Assembly (NCBI GenBank): GCA_958410215.1 | Contig: CATYOF010000016.1 | Location: 1 to 53,604, forward strand | Reading direction: 5' to 3' | Length of the DNA: 53,604 nt | Source of the DNA: an uncultured Cryptobacterium sp. | GTDB lineage: Bacteria; Actinomycetota; Coriobacteriia; Coriobacteriales; Eggerthellaceae | Part shown: positions 34,213 to 41,947 of the stretch, piece after piece | Position numbering within the stretch: position 1 is the first letter of the stretch | Layout of the letters: each line of letters starts with the position of its first letter | Position numbers and translations under genes: made by a program | Notes under the pieces: generated by a model | The model's input: only the letters and a program-made list of their open reading frames with translations | The model's database searches: none | Told to the model about the DNA's origin: nothing

Positions 34213-34361
34213 TATGCCTTTTCCGGCGCAACCTACACAACTTACTTAGCATACTTCGGCTTACAAATCCGATTTCGACCGGTCTTGCTTGAACCAGCCT
34301 CGTCTTTACCTAAACCTGATTGCCCGCCTGATTCATCTTTCTCCAGATTTGACGGAGGTAC

Positions 34362-35741
34362 CTAATCTTGCATTGCTTCTTTTTCGTCCTCGAGCTTATA
34401 AGCAAGCATTTTGGCCACAAACACCAAGACAATACCAATGACCGAAATCGCGCCTGCTACCGTAAATGCCGGAACGTAGGTGCCCAGTGTTTCCACGGTT
34501 GATGCCGCAACCATAGGACCAATAAACGAAGCTACGGTATAGCCAGGATAGACAAACGAATAATTCTGACCAAAGTTAGCGGATCCAAACGCATCACCCA
34601 CAATTGCAGGGACAATTGACATCGTTCCACCAAAGCAGGCACCCACAACACTAACCGCCAGCAGGAACGTAATGAACGTGGTGGCGTGGCCAAGCAAGAG
34701 CACCATAACCACAGCGTTTATTACCAGTGAAATAATGAGCGCATTGTAGCGGCCAATCGCATCGGATAGAAAGCCAAAGCCGAATCGTCCCAAGAAACTT
34801 CCAAAAGCCATAACACTTACCATGATGGCACCTTCAGAAGCAGTAAGGTGCGCCAATTCCTGGCCAATATCAGAAGCATGACCCGTAACCATCAACCCGC
34901 TGGTTGAAGAAACCATAAGCGCAGCAAACAGTACGTAGAACAAAGGCTGTTTCACCATCTGGGTTGAGCTGAAAGAAACTTCACGATGACCAGACAGTTT
35001 CGCAATTTCTTTCGTGGTTCGCTTTTGGTGATCAACCCCTAAACCAGCGTTGTCATCCTGGGTTCTTACCGCACCACTAGCGGTTGCATTTGCTGCCGCA
35101 CTTACGGAAACATCGTCATCTGCTTTCGCCTCTTTTTCAGTCCAGCCTTTGGGAGTCCATCCCGCAGGAGGAACGTATAAAAGCCAAGAGAATACCAGAT
35201 ACACCACAAGCCATACCGCACCTACGATATGAAATGCTGTTGATACATCGAAGGTTTCAATAAGCCAGTTGCCTGCTGGTGCAAAAATCATTGGCCCAAG
35301 CCCGATAGCACCAATACAAACACCATTAGCAAGGCCGCGTTTATCGGGGAACCATTTAGTCACAACCGCAACAATGGTGTTGTACAACATGCCGTTACCA
35401 GCACCCGCAAAGCCACTGTAAAACAAATAGAGCATGGGCAGATTATCGGCAAAGCCCGAGCAGAACCAGCCCAAACCAAACAGAACACCCGCACCCAAAA
35501 CGATAAATCGTGGTTGTGTGTGACGCTGTAGCCAACCAGCAAGCATGCTCGAAAAACACGATGCGAGCAGGAAAAGCGAATAGATCATGGACACTTCGGA
35601 CGTTGTAAAGCCGAATTCTTCCATAAGAGGTTTATTAAAAATGCTCCACATATAAATAGCACCCGTACCCAGTGCAGTAAAAGCGCCTGCGGCAAGAATA
35701 GCTTCACGTGGAAGATTAGTTGACATTGCTCCCCTGGACAT
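34362..35741 (-). CDS. OFA-family MFS transporter (oxalate/formate antiporter type)
   Basis: This MFS protein, 459 residues from ATG 35741 with AGGAGGGGG upstream, has 12 membrane segments. The opening PREAILAAGAFTALGTGAIYMWSIFNKPLMEEFGFTTSEVSMIYSLF is characteristic of the OFA family (TC 2.A.1.11), whose founder exchanges oxalate for formate. The central cytosolic loop (about residues 200-255) is long, alanine- and charge-rich and poorly conserved. A second start five codons later (MSTN) has its own AGGGGAG. There are no oxalate-degrading genes here, so the substrate (a monocarboxylate such as formate, lactate or pyruvate) is open. The gene stands alone. Confidence 0.87.
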   Translation of the reverse strand: MSRGAMSTNLPREAILAAGAFTALGTGAIYMWSIFNKPLMEEFGFTTSEVSMIYSLFLLASCFSSMLAGWLQRHTQPRFIVLGAGVLFGLGWFCSGFADNLPMLYLFYSGFAGAGNGMLYNTIVAVVTKWFPDKRGLANGVCIGAIGLGPMIFAPAGNWLIETFDVSTAFHIVGAVWLVVYLVFSWLLYVPPAGWTPKGWTEKEAKADDDVSVSAAANATASGAVRTQDDNAGLGVDHQKRTTKEIAKLSGHREVSFSSTQMVKQPLFYVLFAALMVSSTSGLMVTGHASDIGQELAHLTASEGAIMVSVMAFGSFLGRFGFGFLSDAIGRYNALIISLVINAVVMVLLLGHATTFITFLLAVSVVGACFGGTMSIVPAIVGDAFGSANFGQNYSFVYPGYTVASFIGPMVAASTVETLGTYVPAFTVAGAISVIGIVLVFVAKMLAYKLEDEKEAMQD

Positions 35742-36130
35742 AGTCCCCCTCCTTATGTACAGCACGAATGCCGCGATAAGCTCTTCGCTTCCCCTTTTGC
35801 AAAGAACTTATCTTTCATTGTACGTATACCGCAGAAAACAACCGCCTTTATATTGTTCGTTTATACGTGAAATTGATTAGTTTTAGTTATCGATTCAAAC
35901 AGCATATGTTATATGACCAGAAAAAAGAGTTTCCTTAGGGGAGTTCTTATAGAAAGAGTTAAATCCAGATCTAACCTTTGCACTCTATATTGCCCTTACA
36001 AAAGCTATCTGAAACAATGAATTTGGCTGAACTGCCTCATCGCTATTGCGTAATTTATAGCATGCCTTTAGTTCACGCCGTACGGTTAACGAAATTGATT
36101 ACCTCAACCCAGTTTGAAAGCGAGAAAAAA
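35742..36130. other. Divergent promoter region of OFA transporter and YbjQ
   Basis: No gene is supported; open frames reaching back to 35978 lack ribosome sites. It contains AT-rich stretches suited to promoters and a possible short hairpin near 35930-35945 (GAGTTTCC and GGGGAGTTC, imperfect). I see nothing else. Confidence 0.5.
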
Positions 36131-36454
36131 ATGATTGTTACCACCACCCAATCTATTGAAGGATATAAAATTACCGGCTATTACGGCATCGTTTTTGGTG
36201 AAGTTATCACCGGCATCAATATTTTCAAAGACTTCGGTGCAGGCATTCGCAACATTGTAGGCGGACGCAGCCAAGGTTACGAAGACGAATTGCTGTCCGC
36301 TCGCACTGAAGCATTACAGGAGCTCGAGCAACGTGCTGCGGAAATGGGTGCCCATGCTGTTGTTGGCGTTGATATGGACTACGAAGTACTTGGCCAGGGC
36401 AACATGCTTATGGTTACTGCATCGGGCACCGCTGTTACCGTAGCGCCAGAATAA
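36131..36454 (+). CDS. YbjQ-type UPF0145 protein
   Basis: This is a compact protein of 107 residues from ATG 36131. It shows the YbjQ/UPF0145 pattern: IEGYKITGYYGIVFGEVITGIN, then GGRSQGYEDELLSARTEALQELEQRAAEMGAHAVVGVDMDYEVLG. The fold is a small oligomeric (pentamer-forming) barrel of the heavy-metal-binding-like group; the physiological role is not established. The reading frame is open further upstream (to 35978), but homology begins at the chosen start, where GAAAGCGAG precedes the ATG. It has no signal peptide. It appears to be a single-gene unit divergent from the OFA transporter. Confidence 0.85.
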   Translation: MIVTTTQSIEGYKITGYYGIVFGEVITGINIFKDFGAGIRNIVGGRSQGYEDELLSARTEALQELEQRAAEMGAHAVVGVDMDYEVLGQGNMLMVTASGTAVTVAPE

Positions 36455-36537
36455 AGAATTAAGATTTTTCCCATACGCCAGATTATTCATAGTGGCAGGG
36501 ATAAATATATTCAACCCTGTTTCAAATTAATGACAAA

Positions 36538-36563
36538 GGGAGCATCGTTACAAGCGATGCTCC
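36538..36563 (-). terminator. Hairpin between YbjQ and DJ-1/PfpI genes
   Basis: GGGAGCATCG (36538-36547) and CGATGCTCCC (36554-36563) are perfect 10-base arms around a 6-base loop. On the minus strand TTTGTCATT follows, so it mainly serves the DJ-1/PfpI gene. Confidence 0.7.
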
Positions 36564-36688
36564 CTATTGATAAGCGCACGATAAAGGCTTTACTACGTTA
36601 TTTCTTGATAACGATTTATGGTGTAAGCAAAAGGAAAAGCTTGTTACCTATACGCTTAAGGTTACCTACTATTTAAAATCGAAATTGA

Positions 36689-37267
36689 TTAAATTTCGAT
36701 CTTGGCACCCATCAACTTAGCGAATTCGCGAACAATCGCAGTATCGCCAGGCCATGCAGGAGCCGTTACCAAATTGCGGTCTACTACAGCTTCATCCATG
36801 TCAGCTTCTACATATTCGCCACCCGCAAGCGTTACATCAGGACCAACGGCAGGATAAGCGGTTGCCTTATAGCCTTCCAGAACACCTGCTGCTGCTAGAA
36901 CCTGAGGGCCGTGGCAAATTGCGGCAACAGGCTTACCAGCTGCAAAGAATTCCTTAACGATTTCAATAACACGAGCATTCAAGCGAATGTATTCTGGAGC
37001 ACGGCCACCCGTAATGAACAAACCTTCATAGTCTTCAGTCTTTACGGCATCAAAGTCAGCCGTAAGAGCAAAGTTGTGACCACGAAGCTCGGTGTAGGTC
37101 TGCTCGCCTAGGAAGTCATGAACTGCTGTTGCGACGACATCACCAGCTTTCTTATCAGGACATACCGCATCTACCTGATAGCCCAATACAGACAAAGCCT
37201 GGAATGGAACCATGGTTTCATAATCCTCGGTGAAATCGCCGCAGAGTAAAAGTACTTTTTTCGTCAT
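36689..37267 (-). CDS. DJ-1/PfpI-family protein
   Basis: The product has 192 residues from ATG 37267 with GGGAGGGG upstream (37315 is a possible but weaker start). It has the flavodoxin-like class I glutamine amidotransferase fold with the nucleophile elbow AAICHGPQVLAAAG, where cysteine is preceded by isoleucine and followed by histidine, and the conserved FITGGRAPEYIRL carrying the glutamate-equivalent region. Such proteins act as chaperones, glyoxalases/deglycases or proteases (PfpI, YhbO). The sequence is nearest to the PfpI/YhbO side by its GGRAPEY motif. It is a single gene divergent from the GntR-ABC operon. Confidence 0.88.
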   Translation of the reverse strand: MTKKVLLLCGDFTEDYETMVPFQALSVLGYQVDAVCPDKKAGDVVATAVHDFLGEQTYTELRGHNFALTADFDAVKTEDYEGLFITGGRAPEYIRLNARVIEIVKEFFAAGKPVAAICHGPQVLAAAGVLEGYKATAYPAVGPDVTLAGGEYVEADMDEAVVDRNLVTAPAWPGDTAIVREFAKLMGAKIEI

Positions 37268-37427
37268 ACAAACCCCTCCCTGTTTTGGAATTAATGTCTG
37301 ACTTGATTTTAACACTTTATGAACATGTTCATTTTTGCGCTGCAGTGTTTTTAGCGAAAAACGAAGGCACCCCTGCAGAAAAAGTACCTCTCGCTACTCT
37401 AAAGCTGCAATTTTATTAAACCTCCTC

Positions 37428-37462
37428 TTGCCAACTGTGTATAGTGTATATATACTGTATAC
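37428..37462 (+). promoter_or_regulatory. Promoter and overlapping operator of the GntR-ABC operon leader
   Basis: TTGCCA (37428-37433), 17 bases, then TATACT (37451-37456) form a near-consensus promoter. A near-palindrome of 24 bases, from GTATAGTG (37439) to ACTGTATAC (37462), covers the spacer and -10, as expected for autorepression by a YtrA-type GntR repressor. Confidence 0.6.
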
Positions 37463-37465
37463 ATC

Positions 37466-37582
37466 ATGATATATACAGTTGAAATTATTCAAGAAGCGCA
37501 CTTGGCTATTTCAACTGCCGAAGAAGAAGCCGGATTCCTCTTCATGGGTTTCAGCTTTCCGGAACTGTTAGCCCATTCATGA
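37466..37582 (+). CDS. 38-codon leader open frame
   Basis: The frame starts at ATG 37466, about three bases after the predicted transcript start, so it would be leaderless or nearly so. It reads MIYTVEIIQEAHLAIST, then an acidic segment (AEEEAGFLF), ending ELLAHS. I do not recognise it. It lies exactly between a good promoter and a terminator-like hairpin (37591-37620), ahead of the GntR gene. It could be a small protein, a leader peptide, or chance. Confidence 0.35.
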   Translation: MIYTVEIIQEAHLAISTAEEEAGFLFMGFSFPELLAHS

Positions 37583-37590
37583 AGCGAATT

Positions 37591-37620
37591 GAAGCGCCTC
37601 GAAAATTGGAGCTTCTTTTT
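37591..37620 (+). terminator. Terminator-like hairpin in the GntR operon leader
   Basis: GAAGC (37591-37595) pairs with GCTTC (37611-37615), with CC and GG pairing further in, followed by TTTTT. It lies 111 bases before the GntR start, so it would end or attenuate the transcript from the 37428 promoter. Confidence 0.5.
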
Positions 37621-37629
37621 AAAGCCGCA

Positions 37630-37657
37630 GTGACAAGCTGCCACAGCAATTTGTCAC
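37630..37657. repeat. Degenerate REP-like palindrome
   Basis: GTGACAA (37630-37636) and TTGTCAC (37651-37657) enclose CTGCCACAGCAA-like sequence. The arms match the ends of the elements at 2350-2417 and 30570-30652; the loop has diverged. It lies in the leader of the GntR-ABC operon. Confidence 0.5.
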
Positions 37658-37730
37658 TCGGCTAAAAGTTGAAGTACATCGAAACCTTAGCTTCCATAAA
37701 TTAACGAACTAAAAGGAGGGCTCATCGAAC

Positions 37731-38102
37731 GTGGAAATTATTATTTCAAACTCAAGCGATAAGCCCATTTACGAACAAATATCATCGCAGATTAAAAACG
37801 CCATATTATCCGGAGAATTATCTACGGGGCAAGCGCTTCCTTCTATTCGTTCTCTTGCAAGCGACCTTAATGTGAGCGTTATTACCACTAAGCGTGCCTA
37901 CTCCGATTTAGAAACACTAGGATTCATTGAAACGCGACAAGGAAAAGGAAGTTTTGTTGCGGGAGGAAACCTAGAATTGCTTCGCGAAGAGCAGCTTCGC
38001 CACATTGAATCGCTTCTGCAAGAAGCACTAAGCGAGGCAGAAACCGCAGGAGTAAGTTTGCCTGAATTGCATGATATTTTGGACACCTTGGCAGAATCTT
38101 AA
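37731..38102 (+). CDS. GntR-family (YtrA type) repressor
   Basis: This short GntR protein of 123 residues starts at GTG 37731 behind AGGAGGG. The winged helix is clear: KPIYEQISSQIKNAILSGEL, LPSIRSLASDLNVSVITTKRAYSDLETLGFIETRQGKGSFV. A short helical tail of about 45 residues follows instead of a ligand domain, which defines the YtrA subfamily. Such repressors lie at the head of ABC-transporter operons and respond to cell-envelope stress or antibiotics. Here an ABC ATPase and an ABC-2 permease follow in the same direction. The overlapping promoter/palindrome at 37428-37462 is its likely binding site. Confidence 0.92.
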   Translation: MEIIISNSSDKPIYEQISSQIKNAILSGELSTGQALPSIRSLASDLNVSVITTKRAYSDLETLGFIETRQGKGSFVAGGNLELLREEQLRHIESLLQEALSEAETAGVSLPELHDILDTLAES

Positions 38103-38247
38103 AGACCAATAAGACCCGTAGCTCAAGCAGGCTATCGAAAAGATATCGCTTGAACAAACTGCACAAAAGCTGCCTGCTTTGATCAGACTTTGCAAAATCT
38201 AATTCAAGCAGGTACGTATTAGGTACTCATCCGGAAGGATTGTTCCC

Positions 38248-39123
38248 ATGTCTGACATTTTAAAAGTTACTAACCTGGTTAAACACTACGACCAGTTTTC
38301 TCTTGACCATCTTTCCCTAACCGTTCCCGACGGAGGTATTACTGGCTTCATCGGAAGCAACGGTGCTGGCAAAACTACCACTATCAAGTCCATCCTGGGA
38401 CTTATCGACCACGATGGAGGCACGATAGAGCTCTTTGGTAAAGAATGCAACGAGCTGTCCAGTCAGGAAAAACAGCGCATTGGTGTAGTATTTGACACCT
38501 TACCTTTTCCATCGGATTGCCGTCTTGCCGATATCGCCGCAATAGGAAAAGCAGCCTATTCCACCTGGGATGCAAAGTATTTCAAAGAGCTTATCCATTC
38601 TTTTGAACTCGAAAAAGTTACTACGATTAAATCTCTTTCTCGCGGTATGGGCATGAAACTTCAACTTGCCTTTGCCTTAGCACATCAGCCCGATCTGCTC
38701 ATCCTTGATGAAGCAACCGCAGGACTTGATCCTCTCGCGCGCGATGAAATACTCGACCTTTTGCGTGATTACATGAATGAAGACCACCGCGGCATTCTTA
38801 TTTCGAGTCACATTACCTCGGACTTGGAAAAAATTGCCGATTATGTGGTGTGCGTCAATGAAGGGAAGCAGGTGTTCAACAAAGAAATTGACGAAATTTG
38901 CGATTTGGCAGGCATTGCCCATTGTCGTTCCGCCGAAGTAGAAGAACTATTACAAAAAGAACTATTCGAACCGCAAAGCCTTCGTATTATTCGCAGTTCT
39001 TATAGCACCGGTATTCTTGTTCCCGACCGCATTAAGCTTACCCAAGCCATGCCAAAAGTAGCATGTGATCGCTCAAATTTGGAAGACTATATGCGCTTCA
39101 TGCTGAAAGGAGAAATCCGATGA
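38248..39123 (+). CDS. ABC transporter ATP-binding protein
   Basis: This is a 291-residue ABC ATPase. Walker A is GSNGAGKTTT, the Q-loop region is GVVFDTL, the signature motif reads LSRGMGMKLQLAFAL (SRGMG in place of LSGGQ), Walker B is LLILDEATAGLD and the switch histidine lies in ISSHITSDLEKIADYV. It belongs to the group that pairs with ABC-2 type permeases in GntR/YtrA-controlled operons. The last four bases of the gene overlap the permease start (ATGA), indicating translational coupling. The C-terminal 80 residues form an accessory region rather than a known domain. Substrate unknown; peptide antibiotic or lipid-linked export is typical of such operons. Confidence 0.93.
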   Translation: MSDILKVTNLVKHYDQFSLDHLSLTVPDGGITGFIGSNGAGKTTTIKSILGLIDHDGGTIELFGKECNELSSQEKQRIGVVFDTLPFPSDCRLADIAAIGKAAYSTWDAKYFKELIHSFELEKVTTIKSLSRGMGMKLQLAFALAHQPDLLILDEATAGLDPLARDEILDLLRDYMNEDHRGILISSHITSDLEKIADYVVCVNEGKQVFNKEIDEICDLAGIAHCRSAEVEELLQKELFEPQSLRIIRSSYSTGILVPDRIKLTQAMPKVACDRSNLEDYMRFMLKGEIR

Positions 39124-39878
39124 AAACCATGCTTTTATCCGACCTTATCATCATGCGTCGCAATTTGCTTCAGATGTTTTTAACCTGTTTCATTATCGTG
39201 ATCGTAATAAGTCTTGCAATGAACAACACTTTAGCCCCTATTGGCGGTTGTTTCGGAGCAATGATTCCCCTACTCTATCTGTTCTCTATTGCTACCTATG
39301 ATGAAATGAACGATTGGCAAACCTTCCGCCTGACCCTGCCTTCTACCCGCAAAGATATTATGGCTGGTCGCTATGCAAGCCTTTTAGTAGTTGCATTGAT
39401 CTCTATCTTGATAGGCATCGCAGTTTCTTACCTGGTAGGATTTGTGGTAACTCTTATCGGAGTGCAAAATGGTGCTGAATTTGGATCCGCCTGGAACTAT
39501 ACCAGCCCAACAGGTGAATTTCTGTCCACCCTCAGTCTTGCCAGTAATCCACCTGAACTTATCGTAGTGAGCTCGATCGCTGGCGCAAGCATGGCACTTT
39601 TCTTGGCAGCCATAACGTTACCCATCGTGGCAAAAGTAGGCCTTACCAAAAGTGCGCGCTATGTACCCGTTGTTGGTGTTGTGCTGTTTCTGCTTTGCAT
39701 GGCTGCCTTTAGCGAAGGAGGTCCCCTTGCTGCCTACCTGCCCGATTTCCTAACCTGGCTTTTCACCGATGAGACAGCCTTTATTTACCTTATGATAGGG
39801 GCCGCCATTGCAGTACTAATTCTTTACGCAATAAGCCTAATGATCGCTATTAAGCTTTACGAGCATCGCGAATTCTAA
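39120..39878 (+). CDS. ABC-2 type permease
   Basis: This 252-residue membrane protein has six membrane segments and matches the ABC2_membrane_5 type found next to YtrB-like ATPases: an N-terminal LLSDLIIMRRNLLQMF, the conserved DEMNDWQTFRLTLPSTRKDIMAGRYAS after the second segment, and a C-terminal helix pair. It starts inside the ATPase gene (ATGA overlap) and forms the exporter with it, probably as a dimer of each. A large loop between segments 3 and 4 (about residues 115-145) is extracellular by prediction. A terminator follows at 39939. Confidence 0.88.
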   Translation: MKTMLLSDLIIMRRNLLQMFLTCFIIVIVISLAMNNTLAPIGGCFGAMIPLLYLFSIATYDEMNDWQTFRLTLPSTRKDIMAGRYASLLVVALISILIGIAVSYLVGFVVTLIGVQNGAEFGSAWNYTSPTGEFLSTLSLASNPPELIVVSSIAGASMALFLAAITLPIVAKVGLTKSARYVPVVGVVLFLLCMAAFSEGGPLAAYLPDFLTWLFTDETAFIYLMIGAAIAVLILYAISLMIAIKLYEHREF

Positions 39879-39938
39879 CGCCCGCAAAGGCACTATCCAG
39901 ACACTGGCATTAACTTAAGATGTTCGCCTACCCACCCT

Positions 39939-39980
39939 AAAGAGCCCATCAAATCATAAACGGTGAGCTCTTTTCTTGTT
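39939..39980 (+). terminator. Terminator of the GntR-ABC operon
   Basis: AAAGAGC (39939-39945) and GCTCTTT (39967-39973) with an inner CAT/GTG pairing are followed by TCTTGTTC. The rest of the 331-base gap to corA contains the inverted repeat at 40069 and AT-rich promoter-like sequence. Confidence 0.6.
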
Positions 39981-40068
39981 CAAATATCTTTACCTTATTT
40001 CACTACAGACCAGCAAACATACGTCACTTCACCATAGACTGACAAACATAAATAAGATAGGTTTAACA

Positions 40069-40091
40069 TTTACAGATAGGTAATCTGTAAA
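40069..40091. promoter_or_regulatory. Inverted repeat in the corA promoter region
   Basis: TTTACAGAT (40069-40077) and ATCTGTAAA (40083-40091) are perfect 9-base arms around AGGTA. TTTACA inside the left arm with TAAAGT 18 bases on could be the promoter, so a bound repressor would block it. Regulator unknown. Confidence 0.5.
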
Positions 40092-40210
40092 AATAAAGTG
40101 TTTGAAAGCCACAGTCTTTAACCGCCAAACGCGATATCAACCTAAACGTTATCGTAAAAGGCGACTTAAAAACTTATCGGAACCTGCCAAAAATTATAGA
40201 GGGGGCACCT

Positions 40211-41152
40211 ATGATCGAATACTTCATCCTAGAAGAAAAAAGCAATTCGCTCATTCGTGTTCCCACCGAACAACCAGGATGTTGGATAGCTCTTTTTGAA
40301 CCCAGCCTTGAAGAACTACAAGAAACCGCCCAGCGCTTCCATATTGACGAAGACGATATTGCTGCCCCTTTAGACTTGGAAGAAATTTCACGTATTGAAC
40401 GCAATGAAGATTACGTAATGTTCATTGTGGACACACCCCTGCATGATAAATCGTCAGGCGAGAAGCGCTACAAAACTATCCCAATAGGTATCTTTCAAAC
40501 ACGAGACCACGTAATTTCGGTTTGTTCGGTCTACCGAGTACCCTTAGTGCGCATTCTTAAAACGCGCTTTGAAGATTTACATTCCACCAGCCAAACACAG
40601 CAGTTCGTAAGCGATATCTTAATTGCATCATCGCAAGCGTATTTCAACTCGCTTCAGGCGCTGGACAAACGCCGCCGTTCGCTTACTTCTTCAATAGAAC
40701 GCCCTACCCGAAAAGAATTAGAAGAACTCTACGCTCTGAATGATTCTTACGTATACATTCAAACGTCCCTTGCCACCAACAATACGGTATTCGAACGCTA
40801 TCGCCGCTATGTTGCTGCCTCGGGCGATGTGGATTTAATTGAACTGTTCGATGATGTCATCGTAGAACATCAGCAGGCACTTGAAACTACCAAGATTTAT
40901 TCAGGAATTTTAGATTCTGCGATTGATCACTTTGGCTTAATCATGGACTACGATTTGAACCACACCATGCAATTAGTGGCAACCCTTACTTTGGTGTTGT
41001 GCATTCCCACCATCATTGGCGGTTTATTCGGTATGAATCTTGAAGGCATCCCTCTGGCTGATTCTCCCTATGGATTCGCTATTGTTACCGGCATGGCTGC
41101 CGTTATTTTGGCGGTGTTGCTTCTCGTGCTTAAAAAACTTAAATGGTTCTAG
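40211..41152 (+). CDS. corA: CorA-family magnesium/divalent cation channel
   Basis: The 313-residue product has a large N-terminal cytosolic domain and two membrane helices near the C-terminus, separated by the signature GMN at LFGMNLEGIPL. The long stalk helix precedes the first membrane segment (HTMQLVATLTLVLCIPTIIGG), and the protein ends with a basic KKLKWF. CorA pentamers take up Mg2+ (or Co2+, Ni2+). This variant has GMNLEGIP instead of the E. coli GMNFEHMP, as is common in Gram-positive homologues. The start is supported by AGAGGGGGCACC. An inverted repeat lies 120 bases upstream; no M-box-like riboswitch is evident. Confidence 0.9.
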   Translation: MIEYFILEEKSNSLIRVPTEQPGCWIALFEPSLEELQETAQRFHIDEDDIAAPLDLEEISRIERNEDYVMFIVDTPLHDKSSGEKRYKTIPIGIFQTRDHVISVCSVYRVPLVRILKTRFEDLHSTSQTQQFVSDILIASSQAYFNSLQALDKRRRSLTSSIERPTRKELEELYALNDSYVYIQTSLATNNTVFERYRRYVAASGDVDLIELFDDVIVEHQQALETTKIYSGILDSAIDHFGLIMDYDLNHTMQLVATLTLVLCIPTIIGGLFGMNLEGIPLADSPYGFAIVTGMAAVILAVLLLVLKKLKWF

Positions 41153-41204
41153 ATTATCCAGGCAAATCAGCATCTTAATTACCAAGCGTTGATTCTTAAC
41201 CTAA

Positions 41205-41239
41205 TGTGACTTTGTCACAGACAAGGAAACGTCTATCCC
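41205..41239 (+). promoter_or_regulatory. Dyad and possible promoter before the structured RNA
   Basis: TGTGAC-TTT-GTCACA (41205-41219) is a perfect dyad of the general form used by Crp/Fnr regulators, although with a 5-base core where CRP has 6. TTGTCA (41212-41217) overlaps it and TATCCC (41234-41239) lies 16 bases further. A Crp/Fnr gene is the last gene of the operon that follows. Confidence 0.4.
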
Positions 41240-41268
41240 GTAAAGTTCTTATTGAAGCAAAGCCAAAG

Positions 41269-41385
41269 AAGTACCGAACACACAATGATGATGTGCTGGT
41301 ACCACAGCACATAACACCTGCAAGAATAACCCCTATCTCCTCCTACAAATTCTTGCAACCCTCTTCGTCATGTGGTTCGGTACTT
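41269..41385 (+). ncRNA. Structured RNA candidate, three-way junction
   Basis: A closing stem of 21 pairs joins 41269-41291 with 41365-41385, broken only by two single bulged A residues. It encloses hairpin 2 (TGTGCTG at 41292-41298 with CAGCACA at 41305-41311, loop of 6) and hairpin 3 (TGCAAGAAT at 41319-41327 with ATTCTTGCA at 41349-41357). The 21-base loop of hairpin 3 is CU-rich and contains CUCCUCCU, complementary to Shine-Dalgarno sequences. A U-G pair in the closing stem favours plus-strand transcription. It lies in the 284-base gap between corA and the rhodanese gene. I cannot match it to a known riboswitch class; it may be a small RNA or a 5' leader. Confidence 0.6.
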
Positions 41386-41436
41386 TATCATTGACTTCAT
41401 CTGATACGTAAAACCAACGTGAGAAACGAGAACATC

Positions 41437-41769
41437 ATGGGTTTATTCAATATGTTTGGATTTGGCAGCAACATTAACGACCTCGTAGAAGAGGCACGCT
41501 CAACACAAGGTGCCGTTATTATTGATGTGCGCACTCCTGGTGAATTTTCACAAGGCCACATTAAAGGAGCACTTAATATTCCCGTTGATCAAGTTCAGAA
41601 GGTAGAACAAAAGATCAAAAACCCTGATACCCCTTTGTATTTATACTGCGCCAGTGGCGCGCGAAGCGGCAGTGCTACGCGTTTTCTGCAAAGTCAAGGA
41701 TTTACCAACGTTACCAACATGGATGGCATTGGCTCTTGGCGCGGCGAAGTAATAAAGGGTACGAAGTAA
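41437..41769 (+). CDS. Single-domain rhodanese
   Basis: This 110-residue sulfurtransferase domain starts at ATG 41437 (the GTG at 41419 is possible). The fold elements VIIDVRTPGEFSQGHIKGALNIPVD and the active-site loop CASGARSGSA are present, with catalytic cysteine 71 and arginine in the loop. It moves sulfane sulfur as an enzyme persulfide. It opens an operon with a CoA-disulfide reductase-rhodanese fusion and a Crp/Fnr regulator. A strongly structured RNA candidate lies directly upstream (41269-41385), and hairpins separate it from the next gene. Confidence 0.9.
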   Translation: MGLFNMFGFGSNINDLVEEARSTQGAVIIDVRTPGEFSQGHIKGALNIPVDQVQKVEQKIKNPDTPLYLYCASGARSGSATRFLQSQGFTNVTNMDGIGSWRGEVIKGTK

Positions 41770-41804
41770 TAAGCGTTCCGCCCGGAAATTACTGCAACTT
41801 TTTA

Positions 41805-41889
41805 TTGGTATTATCAAACAGTCTAAGAATACTGTTATTACCAAACTAACTAAGAGCAAGGCAATTTGTGTGACGCGCAAAAATTGCCT
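41805..41889 (+). promoter_or_regulatory. Two hairpins in the leader of the CoA-disulfide reductase gene
   Basis: Hairpin A: TTGGTA/TACCAA outer and AACAGT/ACTGTT inner pairs (41805-41844). Hairpin B: AGGCAATTT (41859-41867) with AAATTGCCT (41881-41889). No T-tract follows, so they are more likely processing or regulatory structures than terminators. Confidence 0.4.
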
Positions 41890-41947
41890 AAACATAACTA
41901 CCTAAACGTACTTGAATCAAACGTTTTCACTTTTTTAGGGAGCAGAA

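Noticed and set aside
38103..38247. Repeated CAAGCAGG words between the GntR and ABC genes
   Set aside because: Short words only, no convincing hairpin or second promoter; the genes are probably simply co-transcribed.
39879..40210. M-box magnesium riboswitch before corA
   Set aside because: The gap is long enough, but I find a terminator and an inverted repeat rather than the M-box helices.
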